Origin: Dioctria linearis
Taxonomy: Eukaryota; Arthropoda; Insecta; Diptera; Asilidae
NCBI GenBank assembly: GCA_963930735.1
Contig: OZ005740.1
Coordinates: 346,912,262 to 346,976,261, forward strand
DNA: 64,000 nt
Direction of reading: 5' to 3'
The notes below the pieces were generated by a model, which was not told where the DNA came from, ran no database searches, and worked only from the letters and a program-made list of their open reading frames with translations. The position numbers were made by a program, and so were the translations under genes. Shown here one piece after another: positions 33,164 through 45,225 of the stretch. The first letter of the stretch is position 1. Every line of letters begins with the position of its first letter.

Positions 33164-34303
33164 CATCGTAAAAAATCATGAACTAACTTTGTGGAAAATT
33201 ACTTTGGTTAAAATAGTCACTACCGCTTAAAACGTATGTTTATACACATAATCAGTAAGACATTAAATACTTTTTACGTAATCTGCAAACTTCCTACTTT
33301 TAATTTCAAAAAGAAGTAAAATAAGTAAGTTTTTAGATAATTTATGTGATTTTACATTTACTCGCATAATTTTTTTGTATCGTACTGTAAATTTGTGTAA
33401 AATTACCTACAGTACTGTGATTTTACACAAAACTTTTTTGTCATACTATAAATTTGCGTGAAATTCCATACAATACTGTAATTTGCATTGAATTCCCCAT
33501 ATTTAAAAACGAAATTTCAATATAACATAAGTAATTACGTTTGCATTTATCTATATTCTTTCCATCAGTACTCTGCTCATACGTTTATCAGGACGCTTTG
33601 CTATGAATCATTATACAGGAAATTATATCAGAATGCGATTGCCCGCCGGTCAGTGTATAGTTTTATTTTGTGAAGTGAGTTAGTGATAGATTAATAATCA
33701 TAAAACATGTAAAGAAATGTTACTAGTTTCGATCCTAACAGTTACCTTAAAAACCGTTTTAAAAATCAAAACATATTTTTAGGTACGCAGTATTTTTATA
33801 ATTGAATTTCGCTAAAAAAATCTCAATCATGGAAATACTGTAGCTGTTAGCATTGAAACTAGTATTACTTCTTTTACATGTTGATTGTTAATCTATACTT
33901 ACATACTAGTGCCATGGTCATAAGAACTGGTCTTTTTTAATTGTTTATGTATGTAATTTATTAATTTCTGTACGAAACATTATATTGGCAATTAAAATAA
34001 ATTACATAGCTATTGGTAAATTTACATATTGTGTACTTTACATACGGAATTGAAGAATTCATGAATAATGTAAAATTACATTAAACTTATGTAACTTAGT
34101 TCCACAGCATGATGTAATGTTACATATCGCATTTTACATCGGAAATTGAACAATGCATAAACAATGTAAAATTACATACAGTGCAAAATTGCATTACATA
34201 AGGTTATGCAGTGCGCATAAAGTTGTGTAATATTCCGCTACCATTATTGGCAATTTGTTGCCTATTATAGTAGCGGAATTTTCAATAGATATTTTTTACG
34301 GTG
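33164..34303. mobile_element. Tc1/mariner-type MITE with TA duplication, in LINE endonuclease
   Basis: The ends are CATCGTAAAAAAT and, inverted, CACCGTAAAAAAT, each flanked by TA (33162-33163, 34304-34305). Removing the 1140-bp element and one TA rejoins the LINE endonuclease in frame, which confirms the boundaries. The interior has many gtaaaattacat-like words and two facing copies of an atgtaaagaaatgttactagttt-like segment (about 33700-33890). No transposase is seen. The frame 33488-33673 is a chance ORF. Confidence 0.88.
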
Positions 34304-34392
34304 TACCTCTCTAGCGTCCTCAACAAGCCCAGCTAACTTGCCCACTTGTTTCACAGCTCCCTCTCCCTCGGACCATTTCGGCGTTATCATGG

Positions 34393-34793
34393 CTTGTTCA
34401 CGAGCGCGATTTATCGCTTGCGACAGAGCTCTGATTGGCTGCAGCAATGTAGTTGTCGCTGAACATTTATTGCAGCAATGCTCATTAGTTTGGTGCGATT
34501 TTCACCTTAACCTCAACATTTACGTTTATTTACCTTTGTAATAGGATGCTAAAGCTCCGCAGTGATGTCAAAATTTATTATAATATGTAAATATATAAAT
34601 ATAAAAACATAAGTTAGGTAAATTTCACACTAATATCTCCTTGCCACTACAAAACTAAACAAATGAAATTGTAGCCTCTGTCAACCTTGTGAACGTATCG
34701 CGCGATAAAAACCAGTCGCAAATAGAGATAAATTTATAGAAAGAGCAGGACGTCACCAAAATATCGCACGTATCGTATCGCGGTCGTGAACAG
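34393..34793. mobile_element. Second MITE in the same LINE endonuclease
   Basis: The termini are cTTGTTCACGAGCGCGA and, inverted, CTGTTCACGACCGCGA (right end at 34793). An internal gaacgtatcgcgcgataaa (about 34690) repeats the subterminal word. LINE endonuclease sequence lies on both sides (SDHFGVIM before; NLKLSNHSPSN after). The target duplication is unclear and the superfamily unknown. Confidence 0.7.
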
Positions 34794-35315
34794 GGTTTAA
34801 CCTCAAGTTGAGCAACCACTCACCCTCCAACTCGAATCTAACACCAGCTTCGAAAACACGGACTGGAGCTCATTCAGAGCCGACTTAAACCTTAAGTTTA
34901 ACCTCTTAAATATCCCACTAGAAGCGAACATCTCGAATCAAGAAATTGACAGCCTCATCCAAAAGATCAATGCGGACATGTACCCTAAGGCACTCAGTCA
35001 CTCGTATGGCTAATAACCATAAATATAACAACATCTCAACTACGACTAAAAAATTACTCAAACTTAAAAACACCTGGCTAAGAAAACTTCAGAGGTCATT
35101 TCACAGACATCTGCATAGAATTAAAAGCCAATTTCAAGTATTATACTCTAGAATACAGTGCCTGAATAAAATCATTAAGGACAGAGTTAGAATCGAACTA
35201 AACATTGATATTCAGCAAAGATTAAACATAATTACCCCATCTCCTCAAGCTTTCAAGGAAATTGATAGAATTTCAGACAAGAAATATTTTGGAACGGACA
35301 TTGCCAAAGACACCC
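34794..35315 (+). pseudogene. Jockey-type LINE, region between endonuclease and RT
   Basis: After the second MITE the sequence reads as the basic region that links endonuclease and polymerase: FRADLNLKFNLLNIPLEANI in one frame, then (from 34946) TTKKLLKLKNTWLRKLQRSF, HRIKSQFQVLYSRIQ and FKEIDRISDKKYFG. The similarity ends at 35315, where the inverted-repeat unit 35316-40422 begins. NNQDLINTEDKLDAFKDF, in the same sense at 40425-40480, looks like the continuation. Confidence 0.65.
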
Positions 35316-35769
35316 AAGGCACTTTCACATCAAAAACAAGAACAGAAAAATGTAAACCGAAAAACTCAATTTATTCCACTTTAAAACAAGATTTTTGTTC
35401 TAATAATTAATAAAATCCAGAGAAATAGGATAAACTAGGAATTTTACTGAGAAAATAGTTATATTTATTTCAGATTTTGAAGAATAATAATAATAATAAT
35501 AATAATATATTTATTTTCTGGATTTAGTACACAAGATTAGTAATCTTCTAATTGTACAATTTTTTTATCTGGCGCTAGAAATAACTTAAAGTCTATAACA
35601 AACCAAACTGAAAATGTTGGCTAATAAAGCTTAATTAAGGTAAAAATAATGATAGGAAATAAACAAATAACAATATATATAAGAGAAAAGAAAGCAAAAC
35701 TAAAGTAAGATAATGTATAAAGCTTAATGATAAATTACTGCGAAGACAGAAAAACATGCGTGCATACAG

Positions 35770-38623
35770 TTAAGAAGACTGGAAACGTGCTCTTATAAGT
35801 CGTCTAAACGCGTTGACCGTGCCAGCCCCCTGTACACTTACAGGGAGATTGTTCCATAAACGAGCACCTTGAACAGGGTAAGAACATTCCATGACTAATT
35901 TTCGGAAACTAGGGATAATGATGTTTCGATTTCGCCGAGATGTTGTCATTTGAAAAAATTCTCTGAGATAACCTGGCTTACCTGAGTGCAACAAGTTATA
36001 AAGATATAGCAAAGCTCTTTGTTCCAGGTAAGCGACCAAAGAGTAACCAAGTACCTGCAGTCGGTAAGGGGAGACATGGTCAAATCTGCGTAGTCCATAA
36101 ACAAATCGTACACAATCATTAAATGCAACCTCAACCCTACGTGTACATCCCCTATCTAGCCTTGGAAATATCAAACTCCCAAAGGTGAAGAGCGGAATTA
36201 TGAGTATCCTCACTAACCTTAAGCGGGTGCCAGTAGGTAGAATACTAGCTGAAAGCCACAACCTGCGAAGACCACCGTATATTTTCCTCATCATAGCGTT
36301 TACATAGTCACAACACTTCATTTCGCAATTCAAAACTATTCCCAGATTAGTGACCTTGTTCGAAAAGGGTATAGTATAGCCATTTAGATTCACTGGTGGT
36401 ATATCTGCTGTGTTCAGATTACTACTGTAGTAATAGATACACTGTGATTTCTTGGGATTGAGTGGCAAACCATTGCATGCCGACCAGGAGCAAATCCTTT
36501 CAACGTCCTCGTTAATGCGGGCCATACAATCCTCAAGAAGCCCAATTGGTCTGCTCAGGTATATTTGGACATCATCCGCATATAAGTGCATTTTTACATC
36601 TTTAACCCTTTGTGGTAAATCATTAATGAACAGGCTAAATAGTAGTGGTCCGAGCACCGATCCCTGTGGAACTCCACGTGAAACACGGGACAGATTGGAG
36701 AAGGAACCGTTCACATTTACTCGCTGTGTTCGCTCAGCCAGGAAGGATTTTATCAAGCCTAATGCAGTTCTGTCAAGGTTGAAGAATGTGCGGAGTTTAT
36801 GCAAGAGGAGGCTATGATCCACACTGTCGAAGGCCTTCGAAAAATCAAGTAGTACCATTGCACTAAAGTAGTTCTGATCAAGAGCAATTCTTATATCAGA
36901 AGATACTTTTAGCACTGCTGATTCACATCCATGAAATTTTCGAAAGCCTGATTGCCAACACGAGAAAAATTCATTTCTCTCCAGATAGCAAACTAGTTGC
37001 TTATACATAACTTTCTCCAACAATTTGGACAGATAACATAGAATGCTTATAGGTCTGAAATCAGCAGGAGATTCAGGGGTAGATTTCTTGGCTATCGGTA
37101 AGATCGTGGCGTTTCTCCACTCTCTGGGAAAGGAGGACGACATCAAGCATGCATTTACTATATGAAGAATATAACGTGCAGTTAAGGGAAATAATAACTT
37201 AATAAATTTAGGGGATATATTGTCTGGGCCAGTAGCATTAGACTTTATCGAGTGCAATGAAGAAGTTAGTTCGATGAGATCAATCCCGCAGAAAGAAAAA
37301 CGATTTTCCGCACTATTGGACACAATATCGAATCGATTTTCATCTACTACGCCATGTCCGCTAACTTGGTCTGGCGTCGCTGCTAATCTATTAGATGCTG
37401 CGAAAAAAGTATTAAGCTCATCAGGGGAAAAATCACATCCATTCTCAACTTTTCCATAGACGCCGGCTGTTTTTAAGTTTCTCCACAAAGTTTTGGGCTC
37501 AAGATTTACATCGAACTTCACTGCGAAATATTGACGTTTGGCACATCTAATTGCAGTTGTGACTCTATTTCGAGCAACTTTGAACCGAACACGAGCATTT
37601 TCTGATCGCAGCCGTCTATAACGTTGATAGAGATATTCACGCTCAGCAATGAGTAGGCGAATGGAAGATGAAAACCAAGGACAACCATTCGCAGACATCC
37701 GTTTTGTTCGGATTGGTACATATTTGGTGAACAAGTAACTAGACAAAGAGGAAAAAATTTCTACTTGGCGATCAACAGATGTACATTCAAATATATCGCA
37801 CCATGGCAAGCCCAAGCATTCCTCGAATAATGCATTCTTATCAATACTATTATAGTCACGGTAAGAATAGTTGGGGGCTGTCATCGAACCTAAGGAAAAG
37901 TTATAACAGAGGAAAAGAATGTCGTGATCAAGAGTGCTTGGGGGGCTTATTTGATTGTGCGAAATTACCTTGCTTGCATCCGTGGTAAGAAACAAATCTA
38001 ATTGAGATGGATTAGCAGTATTAAAAAAAAAAGTTGGATTCGAATTTATTACATTAAGGTGCAGGGATTGTAGTAGGTGTAAAAGATTTTGTGTTTGAAG
38101 GCTAGGAAGCTGAACATTAACATTGAAATCACCTCCCACCACAACATTAGTGTAGTGTTGTGATGCATATGAAAAGCAGTTTTCAAATTCCAGGGCGCAG
38201 TCGCAATCATAGTTGCCTGGAGGACGATACACTGCAGACAGCACGCATCTATCACTTTCAGACCTGACCTCAACTCCTATAAACTCAATCTCCCGACCGC
38301 TTGATGAGAAAATTTTTTTAACCTTAAAACAATCTCTCACATATATAGCAACACCCCCGCCAGCACTGTGTTTTCGGTCATTTCTAAATATTTTATATCC
38401 GGGAATGGATAACATTGAATCAGGAATATTATCATTGAGCCAAGTCTCCGAAATTAAGATTGCATGCAAACCGCATTCAGAAAAAAACATCTCGAAATTC
38501 GTCTATTTTGTTACGAATGCTTCTTGCGTTCAAAGCACAAACATTGAAACCTTCACATCGACCACATATAATTTTAATCAAAGTTCTCACCCTGTTCAAA
38601 GATGTGTAATTAACCATGTTCAT
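35770..38623 (-). pseudogene. LINE ORF2: endonuclease and reverse transcriptase, one frameshift
   Basis: From ATG 38623 the first 50 or so codons include FNVCALNARSIRNKIDEF, the first endonuclease box. A run of seven T residues at about 38483-38489 (minus strand) shifts the frame. The next 906 codons (38490 to 35770) are open: AILISETWLND (catalytic Glu), VVVGGDFNVN, TLDHDILF, then RT motifs ADFRPISILCYLSKLLEK, VLLDFSKAFDSVDHSLLL, GVPQGSVLGPLLF and MHLYADDVQIYL with both catalytic aspartates, ending in a C-terminal GARLWNNLPVSVQG box. It carries out target nicking and primed reverse transcription. Apart from the homopolymer slip it looks functional, so the frameshift might even be a sequencing error. 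Confidence 0.9.
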
Positions 38624-39017
38624 AAACAAGAGGGCAGCAGTCAACGCATTTAGTCAAGAGCGCAGGGCGCATTACTATATAAAAATCCACGCACACATTA
38701 AAATACATCCCGCAGCATTTACTCACTAAAGAAAAGAAGAAGAAATTCTAAAAACGATTATAAAGATATAATTCAGATAGGAAAATCCAAAAATAAATTG
38801 ATTAATTAAATTAAACCTATTTAAAATAACACTATGGTAGAAAATAGTTCAATGCAATGCTTTATCAATTCAACAAATATTTCATGTAGGCTCCAGTACG
38901 CTATGACTAATTCTAAATCATTGGTTCGGAACAATTGCTCAAGGCTGTTGGTCTTCATATGTTATAGATCAAATTTATACAATTATCATTTACTGCATAG
39001 AAGAATCATGGATAGCT

Positions 39018-39818
39018 TCAGTTGATGATGGAGTGCAAATGATCTATATTTAAAATCTTAGTAAGGCTGTCCGCTGCTGCTTTTTTAACGTAGAGAGAGC
39101 CAGTTCTTGTGGAGACGGCATAAAGTTTCCCCAGTTTACGATGCTGAAGTGCCTCTCGAAGAAGAGAATTGACGGCTGGGGTCAGACTTTCATTGACGTA
39201 CACTAAACTATCAGAAGAGAAACCGTCTAGCTGTGACAGCCGTAGCCCTTTACAATTACGAAAAGCTGACAAGAACGCTCGTTGCTCAGCATGTCCAGAG
39301 AAGCGCACAATTATCGGAGGATGACTAGCAGATCGCGCTTGGGCTTTCAAGCGAAAAGCATCAATAAATGGTGTTATGGGATGATTTAATACTCCAGCAA
39401 TATTTTTGATGATGGCTGTCGCTTTTTCATTCGGGCAATATGGTATACCTCTTATGATGACATCACTTAGTCGCTGGGCATGCTGAATGGCCTCAGTCTG
39501 TTTGAGCACAGAAACGTTGCTGACCTTTAGCTGCGATATAGCATTTTCGCATTTAGTAAGCCGATCGTTGAGAGACCGGGCGGTCTCGTCAAACCTCTTC
39601 ACAATCCTGTCCTCGAACTGGTGTAGAAAATTTAAGAGACGGATTTCCAATTGCTCGATCTCACTTTGAGAAGCCGACGATGGCGATACAGCATCAGAAA
39701 CAGTCTCAGTAGTAGAGTCAGTTACTAGTTGTTTAACCATTAGGCTACGCGTCGACACTTTGCTTGTGTTTTCTGAAGCAGAGTTCTGACGGGTTTTTAG
39801 TTGTTTCTTGGGTGACAT
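39018..39818 (-). CDS. LINE ORF1 protein, intact 266 codons
   Basis: ORF1 runs from ATG 39818 to the stop at 39018 without breaks. Residues 1-50 are basic and Ser/Thr-rich. Residues 51-105 are a coiled coil (IEQLEIRLLNFLHQFEDRIV, then RFDETARSLNDRLTKCENAI). Residues 115-185 form an RRM-like region (RLSDVIIRGIPYCPNEKA, PPIIVRFSGHAEQRAF) and 195-266 a C-terminal domain (LVYVNESLTPAVNSLLREAL, KLGKLYAVSTRTGSLYVK) similar in pattern to baculovirus FP25-like and L1 ORF1 C-terminal domains. It should form a trimeric RNA-binding chaperone that packages element RNA. It is followed after ~395 bp by ORF2 on the same strand. Confidence 0.82.
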   Translation of the reverse strand: MSPKKQLKTRQNSASENTSKVSTRSLMVKQLVTDSTTETVSDAVSPSSASQSEIEQLEIRLLNFLHQFEDRIVKRFDETARSLNDRLTKCENAISQLKVSNVSVLKQTEAIQHAQRLSDVIIRGIPYCPNEKATAIIKNIAGVLNHPITPFIDAFRLKAQARSASHPPIIVRFSGHAEQRAFLSAFRNCKGLRLSQLDGFSSDSLVYVNESLTPAVNSLLREALQHRKLGKLYAVSTRTGSLYVKKAAADSLTKILNIDHLHSIIN

Positions 39819-39830
39819 GTTGTCTCTGAT

Positions 39831-39940
39831 TTTTGAAGAGAAAAATATCGTCTCTCTAGATACTTAAAAGAAAAATTTCGTCTCGCTGGATTTTTCAAGG
39901 GGAAAAATTGTCTCTCTGGATTCTTTTTAAAGAGAAAAAC
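39831..39940 (-). repeat. ~31-bp repeats in the 5' untranslated region of the LINE
   Basis: The pattern gagaaaaat-tcgtctctctgga recurs about three and a half times (39831-39863, 39864-39891, 39892-39923, partial to 39940) just upstream of ORF1. Tandem monomers upstream of ORF1 act as promoters in some LINEs. Here a promoter role is only an inference. Confidence 0.6.
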
Positions 39941-40196
39941 ACAAATAGCGGTACAACTACTTAGTGTATGATCACTTTCATTTTAATTGAGGATTAATTC
40001 ACTAAATCACTGAAACTTCGTTTCATTAAACTCCAAAAGACCACCTTTTCAATTACACTTTATTTTATTCCAACGGGTTGATCGTAAAATTAAACTAGAA
40101 CTGGAAAATATTATAAATACTAGGTATTATACCGGAGCCAAAGTGAGACGCGTCTAACCTCTAGCGATATACATACTGATATACATACTAATACAT

Positions 40197-40260
40197 CTTT
40201 TATGTTTTATCGGGCGAAAAACTTTTTCGGCGGAAAAATTCGTCCGATAAATCATAAAAG
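40197..40260. repeat. 64-bp palindrome/hairpin
   Basis: The sequence begins cttttatgttttatcgggcg and ends with the near-exact inverse cgtccgataaatcataaaag. Its arms are ~28 bp with a few mismatches and a short central gap. It sits between the LINE's 5' region and the right inverted repeat. Confidence 0.85.
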
Positions 40261-40422
40261 GTGGGTTTTCTTAAAAATGCTAAGATAAATATACTATTTT
40301 ATTAGTAGAATTATTAGTTTATCCTATTTCCAATGATTTTATTAATCATTGGAGTAAAAATCTTCTTTTAAAGTGGAATAAATTGAGTTTTTCGATTCTT
40401 GGGTTTGATGTGAAAGTGCCTT

Positions 40423-40560
40423 TACATACAATAACCAGGATCTAATAAACACTGAAGATAAATTGGATGCGTTTAAAGATTTTTAACTAGTTTGTAAGCG
40501 TTTTGTTAGATTAGAAGCCCTTGAGGAAACGCTGAAAATATATATAAATATATATAAATT
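40423..40560 (+). pseudogene. Possible continuation of the Jockey-type LINE
   Basis: Outside the right inverted repeat, one frame reads NNQDLINTEDKLDAFKDF, resembling the segment just before the RT domain of Jockey-type ORF2. It is in the sense expected if the 5.1-kb unit was inserted into the LINE that ends at 35315. It is short, so uncertain. Confidence 0.35.
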
Positions 40561-40763
40561 AAATTAAAGACCATTATATAAGTCTACCTCAATCAAACTC
40601 TTTGTATAAGGAATTAGCTCTCAGTCTCATAACAATTTTGTAGCCAGATATATGTACACCTAGTCGGCCATTTGTGCTTTTTATTCTTAAGATGTCAAGA
40701 GTGTCATGTATCTAGAAATGAAGTATCAATAAAGTTCTTTGAATCTTTATTGAATCTGTTACA
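40504..40763 (+). repeat. Candidate solo LTR
   Basis: The segment runs from TGTTAGATT to AATCTGTTACA, with a TATA-like tatataag near 40576 and an aataaag signal near 40730. These are LTR-like features, but flanking 5-mers do not match and a LINE reading overlaps the start. This is a weak call. Confidence 0.25.
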
Positions 40764-43700
40764 TTAAAATAACTTTAAAGCCACACTTACATTATTGCAA
40801 TTGAAACCTGATTTCAATCAAGTTCCTTGATATTTTATATGTTTGACATTTAACATTAATTGCAACATTGTTACAACTTAGGTAATTATTCCTAACATTT
40901 AATCTCTAACAAACTTCGACGTACATGTTATGTAAAGTTGAGTTTATTGATACCAATGAAATGAAAAAATTATGGCATTAATAAATTATACCCCAAATAT
41001 GGCGTATATTCTAAAAATTATTGAAATTGAAGTTTTTTTTTGCTTTTAATTCAAACTAAAACCAATAAATTAACAATTTTTTATACTTCTAACCCATCCG
41101 AAGACAAAGAAATAAAGAAAACTGAAAAAAGCGACATATTGTCAAAAATAAATTTTTAGGAGGTAATTTTTGACGAGGTATTTAATATGTTTTTATCAGA
41201 AAAGTGGAATTCGTTAGAAATTTCATATCATACAAAGCCTTCTAAATTCAATATTTCCAGTATGTATAAATTAATGTCATATTGTATCCATTATCTAAAT
41301 AATGAAAATGTCACATATAATATAGTTAGTTACCAAAAGATTAAGCTCTTGCTAACCCTACGCATACAAATTTTCCTGCATCTGTATACATATGTAAATC
41401 TTTTTCCATATACCTTCGACATTTGTATGCGCGTTTTTCACATTAACGTAAATTTTACGTTAAAATGATCGTAACAGTTACATTACCACACCAATCTTGA
41501 GGTAAGCTTAGTTACATAGACGTAATTTAAAAAGTCAAAGTTACATTATTGTAATGTAATGCCCCATATCACTACATTGTCACTGTTACAAAATTCGTAT
41601 GAGTTTTTTCATCGTGAAGTGACTGCAATTTTAATGTAAGTTTAAGGTAATTATTACAAACCGGGTAATACTTACGTAACTGTAACAAAAATTGCTGCTT
41701 GGGTAGTTATCTATGTCTATATCTACTAAACCATTCTTTCAATCAAACCTTTCGATGTTAAATACCATTTTCTTAATTCCACATTAAAATCCTGCGATGC
41801 GATGGTAGTTCGTTTTATTGCATTATTACGGACAACAGAATATTATGGGCATTATCAGCAGTCATCTGACTAAATACAAATTTCCCTCCTTAATCGATCT
41901 ACCTTACCAATTTATTTCGAAATAAGTTTCTGCGATTCTCGAATTTCGACTTTCGACAAATTTGATATGGCAACCGAAATGCAAATATTCAAAACAATGG
42001 TTATGCGCATATTCCATTCAAAAGGCGAGTTTCTGAAAAATAAAGGCAACCCACACGCAACATTTTTATTTAACAGACACATACGTATATACTCCGCCCG
42101 AACGAATAATTTTGTGTATGTATTATTAGGGTGTAAGCAAGAACAGTTGGGGAGACTAATAGTAAAGGAAAAGGAAATAACCGAAGGGGCGCATCGGAAG
42201 AAATTGAAGTGCACGTTGTTTTGGAAATGTGGCAGAATTCAGTGCGGTTTATAATTTTCTTTTTCGAACTGTAAAAGGGTAACAAAAGTTTGGTCGGTTT
42301 TTCTTTAATTGTAAATAATAATAAGAAATTTAATTGTACTACTTTCTGTCGCATAGCGGTCGGTTCACGTGTTGGTGTATATCACTTTAGGGATTGCCCA
42401 AATTCCCTTCTTTATTATAATTCTTATCCTTTGATTGTGTTTTAACTCTTGCGCGCTCAATTGTTCGAAAAATATAGGATACCTACATTATATCTGTACG
42501 AGAGAAGAAATCCTACCCTTATTTTGGCAGTGCTTCATTTTATTGTAATAAAATAATATAGTAGTTTATTTTTCTGTATATTTGTTCGTTCGTTCAGCCT
42601 TTTCTCATTCGTGAATCGTATTGAACTGCAGTATCGGCACATGTATATGTGTGTACTATTTTTATGTTATACTAACTATGTCCCTCTATGAATATCATAT
42701 TTTCATGTGTTTGTGTTATACGATTTTTAAGGAAAAAGTCAATTTTCCATATCCGCGACATGGAGGGTGTTTTTAGTTACGAAAAATTCAAATATTGGTG
42801 ACATAAAAGTACATTTTCATTTTACGTTTATTATAAATTCGGTTTTACCAGTGATTGTTTTTGATGAAATTTGTAATAAATATAAAAAAAAACGTATTTA
42901 ACAAAGCCGTGAAAATTTTGTCTTTCGATGATAGAAAATATTAAAATTTATATACATACGTGTGTGTACATTTTTTCTGTTCTTATATTCTCGGTTGCTA
43001 GTTCAGTGTATCTCTCTTTATGAATAAAAAAATGTCGTTTCCACCCATGAAACAAATTCGACGAAAACTATATTTCGAATCACTTAGATAATCTCATATT
43101 AATCGATGATTTAAGAAATAGAAATAATAAAAATTATGTCTTCATACTCTATATTCATCTTCAGTATTATTAAACATTCGGATCAAACGGGACGTATAAT
43201 ATAATACAATATAAGAAAAATACTCATTAATTAAAAAAAAAAAAAAAGAATTCATTCCTTGAAAATATATTCATATAAAAAGTATGAATATAGGTACGCA
43301 GCTTTGTTTAGTATATACGGAAATAGTGTACTATAACGAATGAAACAATAATAACTATAAATATAATATTCAATTTATAATAATACAAAAAAAAACACTA
43401 AAATAATTATAAAAACAGAATCGGAATGAAATTATTCAAATCATAGATAATAATTAAATTATTTGTAATACATTATTATGTACCTTACTATTTGCTCTAA
43501 AAAAGATACCAAAAACTGTGTTTCTCTTCGATGTTTTATTTATAATGTGATTGCGTAAAGGATAAATAAGTAGAAAGTTAATAAAATAAAATTTGATACT
43601 ATACCTAAAAATTTTATACAACAACAAAATCTAGTGATCGTATGTTAATATAACCTAATTTTCGAAAAACAAAAATTATTAAATTACATGCTCTCAAAAC

Positions 43701-45225
43701 TAACAGTAAATTAGCAATATTTGTTAAAACTATTATCATCTACAACGACGAGGACGACGAAGGCGACGGTGACAAAGTCTACAGTAGTTATCCAGACTCT
43801 ACAGGAGCTACAGACCGACCGAGGGAGATAAACATAAGATAAATTAATGCCGAAACATAATTTAGACGAGCTTTTTAATGAAGGCAGGGGGCAACAAACA
43901 GAGCCCCCATTTAGGTTCTGTTGAGGCATGTCGTAATGGCAAGAGAGGTAAGCACTAAGCACAGTATACATATACTATATATAATATGAAGCCATTGTTT
44001 AAACAATGTCGTTAAAAATAATTATATATGATACTTCAAACAAATAGTATTGGCAAACAATTTTGTTTTCGAAATCTACATGAATTTCGAAATAATTTCA
44101 ATTTTGAATATATTTTACACTTTACACTACTACATACATACATAATAAATACATATAGGCATCCCTACCCCACCTTTTTTAAGCATGACTTATTATGACA
44201 GTATATATTTACGTATGTCAGGTCAGTTTCACAAACTAGCTATAATTAAAATTTAAAAAAGAAACTTATAATTAGAAGGCAAAAAATGTAAGTAACAACG
44301 TACCCTTATTTTCTAGGAAAAATTAAGAGTTGGATGTAGTGCCGGGTTTTTTTTCAATTGATCCTTCCGCATAAAATTGTGTGCATGTATTTTTGCATTT
44401 TTTAATGGAAGTATGAATAAATATGTATGTTTATCTAATTAATCTATTTTATATGCAGTATAACCTAAAAATTATCAAATCAAAAAAATATATAAATCAA
44501 GGCATTGAAGGCAGGTTTAACAGGTTACAAGAAGTAATGTAAAAAGTTGTAGGTAGTAGAAAAGAAACTTAAATTCATGTGAGACAATTTGTAAGTGAAA
44601 TAGGTACATACAAGTTATTCCAAACATTTTTTAAATTAAAAACACGTGTCTTGTGATTACCAAAAATTTGTATTATTTTCCATCTCGACAAGTGTACAAT
44701 AATATTACTATACTACGATTTCCATTGATATTTCAAGAAAAGTGTACGTCAATTAATGGCAAACGAGATCAATGGATCTTTTAAAGTGATGATAGGTAGG
44801 TGCAAGTAGATCATATTCCGTACCAAAGATTCGAATCGCCATTTTGTGTGTGAGTCGGTTTGCATGACGCGTTTCTTAATACGGGCAAAATGAAGTGGTA
44901 ATATTAACGTAAATTTATTCCACTGGATCCATTTAAAATGGTAAAATAAGTATAATTTCACTTTCTAAACATAAAAATAAATTGACTTTGCTTTGTCAGT
45001 TTAAATCGGTATTGAACGAAGTGCCTGAATGTTTTGTCAGTAAAAAATGCAAAATAAGAATGAAATACCTATGATTTTTACTGTTGATTGATTATATGGA
45101 AAACCTATTCACATTATTTCTAGAGTGAAATAAGATGTTGACAATGTTACTTTTTCAAACAAAAGACAAATCGGTAATATAATTAAGTAAAGTGAATGAA
45201 TTCATATCACCATTCAATGTTATTA
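40764..45225. other. 4.4 kb AT-rich sequence without a recognised gene
   Basis: No frame above 100 codons shows a recognisable domain. Visible items are a near-palindrome aacgtaaattttacgtt at about 41446-41462, a possible small inverted-repeat element at 41470-41690 (gtaacagttac at one end, gtaactgtaac at the other), and an A16-type run near 43232. A short plus-strand stretch at 43730-43820 encodes an acidic NDEDDEGDGDK run but has no start or family. Long untranslated exon sequence of a host gene cannot be excluded. Confidence 0.35.

Larger units (their letters stand above)
35483..40196 (-). mobile_element. Near-intact CR1-like LINE with (ATT)n tail
   Basis: The 5' region (39819 upward) has short repeats. 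ORF1 is intact (39818-39018). ORF2 starts near 38623 and is open except for one frameshift, ending at 35770. After a 3' untranslated stretch, the tail is a run of about eight ATT units (35493-35516 on the plus strand). Simple 3' microsatellite tails instead of poly(A) are common in CR1/I-type LINEs. The exact 5' end is not visible; I place it before the palindrome at 40197-40260. Confidence 0.85.
35316..40422. mobile_element. 5.1-kb unit bounded by ~155-bp inverted repeats, containing a LINE
   Basis: 35316-35482 and 40270-40422 are inverted copies (about 80% identity by eye). Both start at the outside with AAGGCACTTTCACATCAAA and contain gaaaaactcaatttattcca and ataggataaacta. The LINE at 35483-40196 sits between them, with its 3' end touching the left repeat. 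The original may be an inverted-repeat DNA element later invaded by the LINE. Flanking 8-mers (agacaccc, tacataca) are only partly alike, so no target duplication is claimed. Confidence 0.65.

Noticed and set aside
33488..33673. 61-codon plus frame
   Set aside because: Inside the Tc1/mariner-type MITE, with no motif.
36452..38653. Plus-strand frames of 60-146 codons
   Set aside because: Antisense shadows of the intact LINE ORF2 on the minus strand.
40504..40763. Full LTR retrotransposon at this site
   Set aside because: No second LTR, no matching flanking duplication and no gag/pol between; only a weak solo-LTR call is kept.
43711..43971. 86-codon minus-strand frame
   Set aside because: Antisense to an acidic GAC/GAG-rich low-complexity stretch; no start context or family.
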